A stretch of 64,000 nt of DNA from Meghimatium bilineatum (lineage: Eukaryota > Mollusca > Gastropoda > Stylommatophora > Philomycidae): positions 64,507,790-64,571,789 of the forward strand of contig CM067306.1 in assembly GCA_034231615.1 (NCBI GenBank), in the 5' to 3' direction. The position numbers and the translations under genes are program-made. Of the stretch, positions 31,320-43,142 are shown piece by piece (position 1 is the first letter of the stretch; each line of letters begins with the position of its first letter). The notes under the pieces were generated by a model. The model saw only the letters and a list, made by a program, of their open reading frames with translations, was not told the DNA's origin and did not search any database.

Positions 31320-32465
31320 TTTAACCTGCCGTAATGTATTAAGAAGTAACTATGGTTAGTTGCTGATTCAGCGGTCCATGGGCTCATGTCCTTTGACCCA
31401 ATGCCATTAAATGGCATTATATTGCTGGGAAGTCTGTGTATTTTCGGTCCACCTTAGGACAAAGCCAGAGAATGAATATTACACCTCCAGGAAGGTAGGT
31501 TTCAACCTATGTACTGCTCCCAGCCACTGCAGCCAAGATAGGGTTCACTGTGTTCATTCCCCGCCACCAATTGACTAATGGTTATGCCGAACTTCTCTAT
31601 TGCTCCAGGCATGAAACCAAATGTTCAAGTCAAAAAGATTGTCACGTCCAGAGTCGCTATGATGGGTCTTAGCCATAGGAAAAACAGTGCTGTCAGTTTT
31701 CTCATCCCCAGTGCTGCACAGTACATCTCTGGCTCCCTCCCAACCACAGAGGGTGCATACATATATATTCAGGTAAACATGAAAAACCTTTCAATAACAA
31801 ATTAAAAGCATAACTGTATAGATGACATGCCATGAAGAATCTATAAGAAGATAACCTCAATATAACGACATGTCATCTACTAAGGTTTTCTGTTGCATGA
31901 GTGATTTGTCTAGTGGGCCATTGGTGAGACCCACAGACGCAACCACATGCGTAAGAGGTAACTATAAGTATGGATGTTTTGGGTGTCTGCTTAACTGGCC
32001 GTAGTAGCGGCTTTTCGGCAACAAGCAGTTAACCACTACGTCAGAGAAGGCTACCCACTCATGCATAAGCTTACGTATAAGTCTCTTCCAGATGTACAGG
32101 AAATACAGATTTGGCTCCCTATTATTCGACCACTAACGATTTATCTAAGGTTAATGTAATAAGCATTACGCCTACCGCCTTTACTTTTCTAGAATATTGC
32201 GTGGCCTATTTCCAATGACTGGGTCGACCGTGGAACCGTTGAATTTTGAAAGATATTTTCAATTTCAACTACAAACTGAACCTAGAATACACGAGCAGGA
32301 AGTCAGTGCTCTACCCACATGACCCAACTATAAACAAGAAGATAAAAGAACTAAACATTTTTGAAAATTGCGATGTCTCTACTATCTAACATTCCTACAT
32401 CATTACGAGCCGTGCAACGGCGTCGATCTTATATGAGGGTTGAATATGTCCTATATGTTGAATAA
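31320..32465. other. No gene seen
   Basis: Mixed unique-looking sequence. The frame at 31578-31805 (MPNFSIAPGMKPNVQVKKIV) has no known domain and ends in a TA-rich string. Confidence 0.3.
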
Positions 32466-32541
32466 GATGAGACAGAACACAATTTATTCCTATAATTTCC
32501 CCACATGTGATGTGTTGATATTTCTACTAGACGTATCCTGC
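32466..32541. repeat. 75-bp direct repeat, left copy
   Basis: AGATGAGACAGAACACAATT to TCTACTAGACGTATCCTG recurs at 33465-33541 with about five differences. The 920 bp between them hold a minisatellite and a LINE fragment. Origin unknown. Confidence 0.8.
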
Positions 32542-32647
32542 TTCGGTGATCCAGTGACTCACGAGTATTTGCTCTGTGGCCCAATACCATGCGGAGATAT
32601 CTGCAGATGATCCGCGACTTGTTTTATTCCATATAACATTCCATTTG

Positions 32648-32902
32648 TTGATCTTGGAGCAACAATGTTGACCGAATCTTGGAGCAACAATGCTGACCGA
32701 ATCTTGGAGCAACAATGCCGACCGAATCTTGGAGTAACAATGCTGACCGAATCTTGGAGCAACAATGCTGACCGAATCTTGGAGTAACAATGCTGATCGA
32801 ATCTTGGAGCAACAATGCTGACCGAATCTTGGAGCAACAATGCTGACCAAATCTTGGAGCAACAATGCTGACCGAATCTTGGAGCAACAATGCTGACCGA
32901 AT
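32648..32902. repeat. 25-bp minisatellite, about 10 copies
   Basis: Unit TTGGAGCAACAATGCTGACC plus GAATC, with GAGTAACA and TGATCGAATC variants. Confidence 0.97.
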
Positions 32903-33049
32903 TCCGTTGTTGAATATTTATCCTGAAATATGTTTTGTTATCCAGAATGTTCTTTCTATACGTGACCGTCGACTACATAAGACATATTGGCTAATGAGAA
33001 AACAAGACTTTTACAATGGCTAAATTAACTGTAACCAGTTATTTTTTAT

Positions 33050-33245
33050 TGATCACTATGTTTATCTACAATAGGATAACATCTACAATAAGATAATATC
33101 TACAATTTTTATACCAACACTCTGCTATCAATGTCAAACATGGTCATTAACATTCACACAGCAGAGGAAAATCGTTACATGTGAAATGGTATCTGAGAAA
33201 AGCTACAATGGTATGAAAAGCTGGATAAAATAAGAAATGAATAAA
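33050..33245 (+). mobile_element. LINE C-terminal fragment
   Basis: Reads TIFIPTLCYQCQTWSLTFTQ, QRKIVTCEM, then loses frame. PTLxYxCQTWxLT is the common segment just after the RT domain in RTE-like LINEs (compare 34.7 and 56.4 kb). Confidence 0.65.
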
Positions 33246-33464
33246 TCACAAAAGAGTACATATACTATCATGTATTGAACATGTTGAAAGAGGGCAAGTA
33301 AAATGATTCAGTACGTACAGTTAGGAGTTTACCTCTCTTTTGGAGAGGGGTGCTCCTTTCAAACGGCGGGCAACAAAGCTCAATTAGGTTATAACAGGAC
33401 GTAATACCAAAAAATATTCGAGATAACAAATACCGCAATAACAGATTACATATGAAGCCATATA

Positions 33465-33541
33465 AAGATGAGACAGAACGCAATTTATTCCTATAATTTC
33501 CCCCACTTCTGATGTGTTGATATTTCTACTAGACGTATCCT
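33465..33541. repeat. 75-bp direct repeat, right copy
   Basis: Partner of 32466-32541, in the same orientation. Confidence 0.8.
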
Positions 33542-33544
33542 GAG

Positions 33545-34225
33545 TAGGACCACTTCAGACGTAATGCTACAGGCGACCTAGTTGTCTGTTACTATTTTCT
33601 ACTACCCTGGTTGATCCCTCTGGATTTCTGATGATCTAGCGACCCATGGCCCTTGAAGCCTCTGCTAGATGTCAGCTCGCTAAGAAATATAGAGTTAAAA
33701 CTACTTGTCACAAGGTTATGTAAAGTAGATAGATTAGATCAGATAGAGAGATATTATATCAGATATGTCAAGATACCGTGCACGTGCAGCAGATTGATAA
33801 TGGCTTCAGACAGACAAGTAACCAATACATTCTCTCCCCAATAATCCATCACAAGTGTCAAACCTCCATTGCTCGTGTGTCTGGAATCTGGCACAACTGG
33901 CAATTACTTACCTCCTATAGAAGAGTAGTTTATAAAAGGAAGTTATCGAGGAAGGAAAGTGAGCAGTGATTGATAGCCAGTATTAACTGTCACGTTACTG
34001 GCCAACTTTTACCAACTGGCCGGTATTTTATTGCGTATAGATATAACATGCGCTTCTTTCTTCATGGATGTCAACTTTACCAAAAACAAAAACAAAGGGA
34101 GACAATATGGCCTACGGAGACGGCAAACCATCACAACAGTTGATTGAAACTATTAGTACTGTAACTTGATGATTGACTGAAGAACCATGAAGATGAAGGA
34201 TAGGCGTGTCTTGACAATCACAGTC
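33545..34225. other. No gene seen
   Basis: Short open frames on the plus strand (33653-33969) lack any recognisable domain or splice pattern. Confidence 0.3.
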
Positions 34226-34227
34226 AA

Positions 34228-34390
34228 CAACAATTGAAGACAACATTCTACAACAATGAAGACAACCGTCTACAACAACGAAGACAACCGCCTACAACAA
34301 TGAAGACAACCGCCTACAACAATAAAGACAACTGCCTACAAATATGAGGATAACACCTTAAAACAACCGTCTACAACAATGAAGACAGCT
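34228..34390. repeat. 25-bp minisatellite, about 6 copies
   Basis: Unit ACAACAATGAAGACAACCGY plus CTACA, irregular in length. Confidence 0.9.
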
Positions 34391-34684
34391 GATTGTATTC
34401 TGAATTAAAAATGAGCTTCAAATTACATCACCGTTACTGCTCAGCTCGGCAGTCCAACATCCAAGAGAACATCGTCAATCCAATTGACATCACTGGGAGT
34501 AGCAAGATTGTGAGCTGATGGCAGACGAAAACGATGTCGACTACTGTGCACAAACCATGTAGCTACACACGTGTCTTAATGTATGTGCTACTTCAGTCGA
34601 CTATGAAAGCGTGTTTATCCACATTACACACAACACTAAGAACTTACACACATCTTGAAGCACGAATCTATACCGATGGAAACC

Positions 34685-35195
34685 AAAAGGCAAACCATAA
34701 ATTCAATCTTCATACCAACATTGTGCTATCAATCAAAGAAATGGACACCAAGTAAAGAAATAAAGAAAGTTTACTACGTGTGAAATGAGATGTCTAAGAA
34801 GAGTGACAAACAGAACAAGAAGAGATCATGTGAGAAATAAAGAGATTACAAGAACTGTTGGAACAAGAAGAGATCCTGTGAGAAATAAAGAGATTACAAC
34901 TGTTGGAACAACGTCTGTGGTTAAATATATTGAAAAACAGAGACTGAAATGGTTCGGCCACTTAATGAGAATGAGCCCTTATTAGCCTGCAGCAAGAGCA
35001 TACAACATTAAAATAGAAACAGGAAGAGGCAAAGGAAGACCAAACAGCAGATGGATTGAAGGAATTACTAACGTCATGAGACGTCACAACGTTACTGCAT
35101 ATCCAGCGGCCAAACGTGCCATAGCCCGCCATTAATCATGCGAAGACGAAGCCTTGCAGTAAAAGTACAGAAAAGATGACAGGTATACAGAATTG
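34685..35195 (+). mobile_element. LINE C-terminus and 3' end (family Y)
   Basis: Blocks in order: SIFIPTLCYQ, EMRCLRRVTNRTRRDHVRNK, EITRTVGT, a 33-bp internal duplication, TSVVKYIEKQRLKWFGHLMR, MSPY, stop, PAARAYNIKIETGRGKGRPN, SRWIEGITNVMRRHNVTAYP, AAKRAIARH, stop. KWFGHLMRM and GRPxxRWIEGI are diagnostic of the LINE C-terminus. Related copies at 47590-47945 and 49520-49650. Confidence 0.8.
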
Positions 35196-35199
35196 AGTA

Positions 35200-36295
35200 G
35201 ATTAGAAAGACATTTTTCAGTAACCTTGAACCGAAGATAGTATCTTGGCCACCCCCCCCCCCCCATCTTTCTCCAAAGTAGACACACAAAAACCGCCTGT
35301 CCCTCGTTATATATATTGTATATATTTGAGACATAGTAATTTCAAGCTTCCTTTGAGCTCAGACATGAAGGATGAAGTTATACATAAATGTAAACGCTCT
35401 ATTACACTATTTAAAGATTCCTATGATAAAATAAAATATTTCCTGACTATGTCAAGTGTATTAGATTCTTTTGCATGCATATATACTTTTTTTTAAACAT
35501 CAAAAAGTTATATATTTGTTTCTACGGGTGTGGTACCCATTTCTTTAAAATGTGTGATTTGGTTGGAAACGTTTGGCTAACAACTGAATGCACAGGTAAA
35601 CTAAAGTAGTATCAATACTCAATATTTTATTACAGGAAAACAAAAAAGTGAAACTAAGTAATAAGAAACACCGCATAAAAACTCCCAATTTTTTTTTTAA
35701 TTGGCACAATTTTGTATGCCATTTTTTTTAACGCGTGGAGCCATTTGTACAAATAAACGGCCACACAATACATATTTACTATCTGTCTGATTCATCTGGA
35801 GATCTTGTAGGACCATGTACCTGATACAAGAGAACGCAAGTGGGAGTTTTGAGAATGGGAGTTTGAGAATGATTACGCACAGAATATCATAAGCATCCTT
35901 CATCATCAAGAAAGATTCCAGGGATCCAAGGAAAAATACGTGGCTATACAGGGAAACATCTCTTACTATTTTGAACACAGAAATGACCACGATATGTGCA
36001 CACACTCGATTTGTGGTCAAAGAAAAACCTAGTAAATGTATAAATGTAGTACCATAAATTCAATGTGTACTCATGCAACAATATATATATATTATAGGCA
36101 ATTTCATGTATGAAAAAATCAAAAGGAAAATCATAAATAAGAGAATAAGTCTCCCTTGTTATGCTGTAGTCCGTTTCACATTTCGCAAAAGGTAGGCTCG
36201 GGATATGTGATTGAACCAATTGAACCACATAAAGTGACATTCTTTCCAAACATTATCTTCATCTGCTGATTAAAAAAACAAAATTCTGAAAAAAT
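35200..36295. other. No gene seen
   Basis: C run at about 35252-35264, otherwise AT-rich. Open frames near 35700-36250 on the minus strand show no domain. Confidence 0.35.
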
Positions 36296-36297
36296 TC

Positions 36298-36408
36298 ATT
36301 AGAAATTTTCCATTAGTCATTTTCATTGGTCAATTTGTGTATACTTCGTGTCGATAGCCAATGAAAATCACGGGAAAAGTTAAATGCTTCATTTTAGAAA
36401 CACGTTAA
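36298..36408. mobile_element. CCAAT-hairpin MITE (family A)
   Basis: TCATTTTCATTGGTCAATTT, GTGTATACTTCGTGTCGATA, GCCAATGAAAATCACGGGAA and AAGTTAAATGC follow the family order. Outer arms ATTAGAAAT and ATTTTAGAAA are diverged. Confidence 0.7.
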
Positions 36409-36644
36409 GACCAACATGCCATATAGTCGATTTGTCGTCAGATAACTCATCATTCGCTCGATAACCGGTACTCCTCCTAACCTGCTACACAGATAATTAT
36501 CACAATAGTATCGCCGTCGACTGCTGGCTGTTCGCTGCCGGTGTGTCTCCGTTGTTCGCAGCAATGAATTATTTATTGATAATAGGTTCGAATGAATGAT
36601 GAAATGTGTGAGACATAAGATAACAATATAGAATGAACAACTAA

Positions 36645-36950
36645 TTTATCACTCTAATGAGGATAATATAGAATGTGCTGCTGATTCGTCACATTCACAC
36701 TCTCCGAGGATAACAGAATAAGCAACATATTTATCACTCTGAGGATAACAGAATAAGCAACAGATTTACCACTCCGAGGATAACAGAATGAGCAAAAGAT
36801 TTATCACTCCGGGGATAACAGAATGAGCAAAAGATTTATCACTCCGGGGATAACAGAATGAGAAGTTCGTTCCGCACTCTCTGAAGATAACAGAATAAGC
36901 AGTTCATTCCTCACTCTCTGAAGATAACAGAATAAGCAACTGATTCATCC
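36645..36950. repeat. About 36-bp minisatellite, about 8 copies
   Basis: Units around GAGGATAACAGAATGAGCAA plus AAGATTTATCACTCC with alternative middles (GTTCGTTCCGCACTCTCTGA). Confidence 0.9.
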
Positions 36951-37229
36951 TCTCCCTAACAGGAATATCTAACGAAGTATGCGCTGGGATGTGATCTCAA
37001 ATTGCTTGCACATCAAGGCCGGTATATACAATGATGTGTCTTCACAAAACCCACCTATCATCTAACACTACTGTTCATCGACCGTCATCAAAATCTACGT
37101 CATAATTACATTCTCATGCACCTCATAATGCCTCTGACTATTCTAACCTGAGCATGGACCCCCACGCCAATTTCTTTAACTCTGAAATTAATAGGTAGAA
37201 GAACAAAATAATCAAGCTTTCGTACGAGT

Positions 37230-37690
37230 TTCGTCCAAGAAGATAACAGTATAGTTTCCAAGTATATAACAGTATAGTTTCCAAGTATATAACAGTATAG
37301 TTTCCAAGAAGATAGCAGTATAGTTTCCAAGTATATAACAGTATAGTTTCCAAGTATATAACAGTATAGTTTCCAAGTATATAACAGTATAGTTTCCAAG
37401 AAGATAACAGTATAGTTTCCAAGAAGATAACAGTATAGTTTCCAAGAAGATAACAAGATAACAGTATAGTTTCCAAGAAGATAACAGTATAGTTTCCAAG
37501 AATATAGCAGTATAGTTTCCAAGAAGTTGTAACAGTATAGTTTCCAAGAAGATGTATCATTATAGTTTCCTACAAGATACCAATATAATTTCCAACAAGA
37601 TATTAGTATAGTTTCCAAGAAGATCTCACCATAGTTTCCAAGAAAGTGTACCGGTATAGTTTTCAAGAAGGTATACCAGCAGTATAGTTT
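37230..37690. repeat. 23-bp minisatellite, about 20 copies
   Basis: Unit GATAACAGTATAGTTTCCAA plus GAA. TATATAACAG variants are clustered at 37258-37390 and decayed units at 37560-37690. Confidence 0.97.
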
Positions 37691-37702
37691 TTCAATAAGA
37701 TA

Positions 37703-37755
37703 GTTAAGCCGTTGGCTACATCCTGAATAGGATATGCCACCGTGTTTTTAAAATC
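37703..37755 (+). mobile_element. SINE-A tail fragment
   Basis: AAGCCGTTGGCTACATCCTG AATAGGATATGCCACCGTG matches the 3' tail of SINE-A only. Confidence 0.6.
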
Positions 37756-38092
37756 CTTTTACTATTAGTGTTATTATGCTCGGTCTCAGGTGGAAACAGA
37801 TGAAACTACCAGTACCTGGAAGTCAATGAAGAATGTTCTGTTCTGTCCAGGTAAGTAAGACTGTATACGTTCAACGAGTAAGGCTCTTACTGGTTGTATC
37901 ATGACATTGATGGTAATTGATGTGTGTGTAAGTAAGACATCGATTACAAGGTTGATATGCTTACAAGAAATCTTTTCACGGTTCTGTAACATAAGAGGCA
38001 ACATGCGAAAAACAAGAGGTAGGCAGAGATACAAATGAGAGAAAAACATGAGACTGACCGGATAGTCAGTCTCAGAGTACAGCACCACGGCT

Positions 38093-38335
38093 TCTTCGGC
38101 GTTCATTCTCGAACTCCCGCTGAAATCTCTCTTTCAGCGGGAAAATGGTCGTACAAGATTTTCAACCAGCAGGATGTAGTCAAGATCATGTAAATGCGTT
38201 GTGTCGCACTTTTTATTTTCGTCAATGGCCCGACACTTCCATCCTCGGCTGCAACACGATCTAGACAATAAAAATGATGCTGGAGATTCATCACAGCAAA
38301 CATACGCTGCAGAGGCAGCACGTGATGATGATGAT
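38093..38335 (-). mobile_element. RepC-related copy (second subfamily) with TGA tail nearby
   Basis: TTCTTCGGCGTTCATTCTCG, AACTCCCGCTGAAATCTCTC, CCAGCAGGATGTAGTCAAGA, GCGTTGTGTCGCAC, TGGCCCGACACTTCCATCCT. A TGATGATGATGATAA string at 38321-38336 may belong to an adjoining LINE tail. Confidence 0.55.
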
Positions 38336-38365
38336 AACGTGATGTAGCTTGGCCAATATCAAACT

Positions 38366-39440
38366 ATTCGTCTTTCTACCGCTACTTTCATTGAAACACA
38401 CACACACACACACAAGAGCGTCTTTCTACCGCTACTTTCATTGAAACACACACACAAGAGCGTCTTTCTACCGCTAATTTCATTGAAACACACACACACA
38501 CACAAGAGCGTCTTTCTACCGCTACTTTCATTGAAACACACACACAAGAGCGTCTTTCTACCGCTACTTTCATTGAAACACACACACAAGAGCGTCTTTC
38601 TACCGCTACTTTCATTGAAACACACACACACGAGCGTCTTTCTACCGCTACTTTCATTGAAACACACACACACACAAGAGCGTCTTTCTACCGCTAATTT
38701 CATTGAAACACACACACACGAGCGTCTTTCTACCGCTACTTTCATTGAAACACACACACACGAGCGTCTTTCTACCGCTACTTTCATTGAAACACACACA
38801 CACGAGCGTCTTTCTACCGCTACTTTCATTGAAACACACACACACGAGCGTCTTTCTACCGCTACTTTCATTGAAACACACACACACACACACGAGCGTC
38901 TTTCTACCGCTACTTTCATTGAAACACACACACACACAAGAGCGTCTTTCTACCGCTACTTTCATTGAAACACACACACACACACGAGCGTCTTTTACCG
39001 CTACTTTCATTGAAACACACACACATACACGAGCGTCTTTCTACCGCTACTTTCATTGGAACACACACACACACACACACACGAGCGTCTTTCTACCGCT
39101 ACTTTCATTGAAACGTTACCATGACACACACACACATACAAGAGCGTCTTTTACCGCTACTTTCATTGAAACACACACACATACACGAGCGTCTTTCTAC
39201 CGCTACTTTCATTGAAACGTTACCATGACACACACAAGAGCGTCTTTCTACCGCTACTTTCATTGAAACGTCACCATGACACACACACGAGCGCGCGCAC
39301 ACACTGTCTCCATACACGTACGTCTCTCTACCGCTACTTTCATTGAAATGTCACCACCAGGACACACATACTCTCTACACACCAGCACACATGTACGTCT
39401 GTAGCGCTACTTTCATTGAAATGTCACCACTATGAGACAC
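38366..39440. repeat. Compound minisatellite with internal CA microsatellite, about 23 copies
   Basis: Constant part GAGCGTCTTTCTACCGCTAC TTTCATTGAAA, then (CA)n of 5-13 repeats. Towards the right, units gain CGTTACCATGA and ATGTCACCAC spacers and decay. The CA length differs from unit to unit while the constant part is nearly invariant. Confidence 0.97.
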
Positions 39441-39444
39441 ACAC

Positions 39445-40380
39445 ACACACATTCTCTTCCTCTCTCTCTCTCCATACACGTACCTCCCTTGTCATCTACA
39501 GATAATCATTATCAATATGTAGAGTAAGCTACGAGTATTATTTAACACAGCAGAAAATCGGAGTTCTTCAATCATTTAATTGTTAACAGCAATAAACCCG
39601 CAGGCGTTCGTTGACAAGACATCAGCACAAGAACACAGGTATTACATCCTGGTTCTTTTCTTGGCATGCCCGTGTTCAAAGATGAGAGAACGCAGGAAAC
39701 AATGATAGTAAACGATAGTCACGTGTATAATTTTTTTTTTAAAAACCTATATAAAGATGCATGATTTATACACCGATTAAAAGACAAACGATTATAATGG
39801 CACACTTTGTATATGTAATTGTGATTTACTATTTTGTTCACTCGGCTAAGATTAGAATGATGGAAGTCTGCATGTGAGAATGTACTGTTCTACATCAGTG
39901 TTGCCAATTCAATTTTCAAGTTTTTTTTTATGTAAAACATTTTTTTTTAAAATACTCGAAAATATTTTAGTAATATCTTTATTAAAAACCGTTTTTCAAT
40001 ACTTTTATATGTTGATATTGACATAATAGTTTGACAAAGACCATGCACTAAATCTGCAACGTTTCTCTTAACTTAAAAAATAAACGGAAAACATCAAAGA
40101 TTTTATTTATAATTATCTAGATAAATCGTTGGCAAATCCAGTCAGCAGGTCTAATCTGGATCGCCAATTCATATTGTTCTATCCCAACATGCTGACCTAA
40201 GAGTACTTACTATACCAGCTAGTTTACAAGCCCAGAAAACACTGACTGTAGCTTCAAAGAGCTAAATATTGTTTTCTGCCCCCCCCCCCAATATAAGAGT
40301 TTAGCCTGTCGATCTAAAAAAGGAAGTTGTCATTTCTGGTCTAGATAAACACTTAACATCCGGAGTGTTGTGTCTATCGC
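39445..40380. other. No gene seen
   Basis: AT-rich; C run at 40281-40289. No domain or element ends recognised. Confidence 0.35.
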
Positions 40381-40425
40381 TCTCTCACACACACACACAC
40401 AATATATATATACATATATATCATA
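40381..40425. repeat. CA and TA microsatellite
   Basis: TCTCTCACACACACACACAC then ATATATATACATATATATCA. Confidence 0.95.
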
Positions 40426-40662
40426 CACAGTCAAGACAATGAGTCCCCTTAACTTATTTGCCGGTCATCCGTGAAAGGTACACGATATTCCCGGTAAGAA
40501 CTCTCTCACTAATTAACAACGGCAACGGGCGTGGTACTGACCACATGACATTGTGTATTCCGTTGATCAATGAAATATACAAACTAAATACCGCTTAATT
40601 CCCAGTACGTCTTATGTGCGACTAGGACAAGTTGTCAATATTGAAAACAATACATTCCCGTC

Positions 40663-40715
40663 ATGGAGTTGCAGGGGAAGCTGCGTGTGATCAAGACTGA
40701 AGCGTCATGGAGAGG
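40663..40715 (+). CDS. Possible first coding exon of an unidentified gene
   Basis: ATG in a fair context (GTCATGG) opens MELQGKLRVIKTEASWR and is followed directly by AGAGG and the donor GTGAGT with a T-rich intron start. Fifty-three nt leave a split GG codon. The stretch sits between repeats but matches none of the families seen here. I do not recognise the protein and see no continuing exon in the next 23 kb, so this is a candidate only. Confidence 0.3.
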
Positions 40716-40904
40716 GTGAGTTTTTTCTCTTAAATGTTACCCTCCGACAGAAAAAAGTCATTACCTAGAGTTGAACCCTAGATTTCACAGGTGTGATACC
40801 AAGGATCACGACCATACACCCCGGGAAACTACCAGCAAATAAGAAAAGCTACTTGTTCTTAGTCCCCATATAAACCAAACATACAAAACCAATACTTGCA
40901 ACAC

Positions 40905-41135
40905 GCGAAATTTGGAAACAGTGATGAAATTTTACTAATCACTAGAAACACACATAATAAAACACAAAAACTAACACTGATCAAAATGTCTTCATTAAGA
41001 ACACATTCACAACGGTTCTTGTAAAGGCTCTTACTCATATCATGTGAATATGTTCTTGATAAAAGGCCTTTTAGTCGAAAGGTGGATTTTCGTGTTTCCA
41101 GTGATTAGCAAAACGTCACACTATTTCGCTTCCTT
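40905..41135. mobile_element. Foldback element with retroelement-end motif
   Basis: Imperfect inverted arms of about 100 bp: CGAAATTTGGAAACAGTGAT, TTTTACTAATCACTAGAAAC and AAGAACACATTCAC on the left; GTGAATATGTTCTTGAT, GTTTCCAGTGATTAGCAAAA and CACACTATTTCGCTTC on the right. The right arm contains TTGATAAAAGGCCTTTTAGT CGAAAGG. Related arms occur at 51370-51475, 55985-56055 and 56514-56585. Confidence 0.55.
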
Positions 41136-41139
41136 TAGT

Positions 41140-41920
41140 GAACCTGTCATTCATAAGATGAACATACCGTGTTAAGTTTGAAGAATCTAAGACACAACAA
41201 CAGAAGACAGTGAAATGGATCGTCGATTTCGGTTATTACAAGACGACAACCAAGAGAAGGAATCTACACTGCTATAACTCACGTTTATCCCCCGAGAGTA
41301 CACCGCGTTTAAAACCTAACAGAAAAATCATTACACACACTGACAGCATTATCTGAGCACATCCGCCCACTTGAGGCAAGGATATCGATTGTATTCCCAG
41401 TGTGCGATGTGACGTTTCTTTCATGGTAATTTGATCAAATTTAAGACACAAGAAGATAAACCAAGTCACGCAGACGTGGTGTTTAAGTGAAATTTCCAAC
41501 TGTGTTTTAGACTCGGCAGTCTTCAAGTATACATGAACAAAACATACAAATTAAATGTCAAGGTCGCGTGAGTGATGATGAACCAGTGACACATCACACG
41601 ATTTCCCATTAAGTGCTCAGCTGCCTAATCAGTGGTTGACCAGATACCGCCTGACCAGCGTCGTCTACCGCACTTGCTGAGTAGCGATTGTACAATTACT
41701 TTGCCTCGCTAGAGAATGAGCCCAGGTACTCTACTTCCTGGTGGCTGGGTCGACCAAGGAAGTCATTTTGTATTTCAAACCACGAATATCGAGTGGATCT
41801 GCTGAGCGGCGGGAGAATGACTTAACATAATAAGAATGAGACTTCGATACTATCCGTATCAAAGAGAATTTATTTAGTCTTCACTTATGACGTCTCCGGT
41901 AAAAAATATAGTAACAAATA
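41140..41920. other. No gene seen
   Basis: Includes a possible reverse reading frame at 41272-41526 without domain. No repeats recognised. Confidence 0.3.
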
Positions 41921-41925
41921 GTATA

Positions 41926-42042
41926 TCCATCCTTTTTATTGACTATTCCCCTGGTTTTCATTGGCCACTATAAATATACTGTGTGTGACAGCCAATGAAA
42001 ATCAAAGGTATAATCAAACTGATCGATAGAAAAGGCTGGATT
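41926..42042. mobile_element. CCAAT-hairpin MITE (family A)
   Basis: Ends ATCCATCCTTTTTAT and ATAGAAAAGGCTGGAT; centre GGTTTTCATTGGCCACTATA and GTGTGTGACAGCCAATGAAA. Confidence 0.7.
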
Positions 42043-42644
42043 TCCATTTAGCCAACAAGTCTTTATTGGTGAAGTACCTCTTCACTGCATTACTGGCAAA
42101 CACATAAATATCCATTGTCTCTCGGCAGATTGCGCTTGTATATTGATGGCTGCTGTAGCGTGTGTCTGGTAATGCTAGAACGTCTAATGAGTATGTGCTA
42201 CTCTTATTTCCTATGCCAGACGGCGGGGCTTTATGGTCAGATAAAGATTTCTTTCTATGGCATTTTTTTTAATGTGAAACTTTTCCAGACCTGTAGTGAC
42301 CAATACGACAGTCAAACTCAATATAGATGTAGGTAGCACTGTGATGGGCTGGGCTGCTATGTCCAGAATTTCAACGTGTATTTTTCCAAGTTACTGTGAA
42401 TATGGACCGGTTGAACGATACGCAGACAACACACACACACACACTGCACATGCATGCTAATTCTTCGAGAACAACAAACATTTTAATATCAGTACGTGCC
42501 ATAAGGCCTCGGTACTGCAATGACCAATTAGATTGGTAAACATTTTAAACATAAAAAAACACATAAACACAAACACGGTTGTTTCAGATGTGACATGGGC
42601 AAATGAATAATAGAATATAGCAGCATCGATGATTTATTGCTGTC

Positions 42645-42815
42645 CGCGATTATGTCCTCCAGATAACTGCCCATATCATGTCCTCAGATAAATGTTCACG
42701 GTCATGTAATCCAGATAACTATCCACGGTCATGTCATCAGAAAACTGTCCACAGTCATGTAATCCAGATAACTATCCACGGTCATGTCCTCAGAAAACTG
42801 TCCACAGTCATGTAT
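42645..42815. repeat. About 27-bp tandem repeat, 6 copies
   Basis: Units around AACTATCCACGGTCATGTCA plus TCAGAA, irregular. Confidence 0.9.
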
Positions 42816-42849
42816 ATACACACAAAGCCCTGAATTGTATTTATTCCAG

Positions 42850-42915
42850 CTCAGTGGTTCTCAACATTTTCAGTTATGTCTGTGGCCTAATTGAAAATAT
42901 TTTTTCCGTTACTGC
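42850..42915. mobile_element. hAT-like MITE end
   Basis: CTCAGTGGTTCTCAACATTT followed by TCTGTGGCCTAATTGAAAAT; typical left-end wording, partner not found. Confidence 0.35.
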
Positions 42916-42967
42916 TATGTCTTTGACCATCACAAGAACTTTTAATGTTTTTGGGTAGAATATTATA

Positions 42968-43130
42968 ATCAGGATGTGGTCATCAGAACTGATTTTTTAT
43001 GCTGTAGTGATTTTCTATGTAAGATACGTTCAGTAGTTTGCCATTGCTTTATTTCTGGATAGTCCGGGTGCACAATTGACTGCGGTTAGATTTGAATCCG
43101 GTATCTTGCCACTTCTCGTCACAGAACCAA
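42968..43130 (-). mobile_element. SINE-A copy
   Basis: Reverse copy: tail AGGATGTGGTCATCA, body CGTTCAGTAGTTTGCCATTG, GGATAGTCCGGGTGCACAAT, B-box region GGATTCAAATC read on the minus strand. Confidence 0.7.
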
Positions 43131-43142
43131 ACTTTAATGTTT

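Noticed and set aside
32466-33541. The 75-bp direct repeats considered as long terminal repeats
   Set aside because: No TG..CA ends, no primer-binding site or retroviral-type coding between them; the interior is a minisatellite and a LINE piece.
37106-39317. Many long frames rich in LGNYTVI or SVFLPLLSLKHTHT repeats
   Set aside because: They are 23-bp and CA-containing minisatellites read in all frames; no gene evidence.
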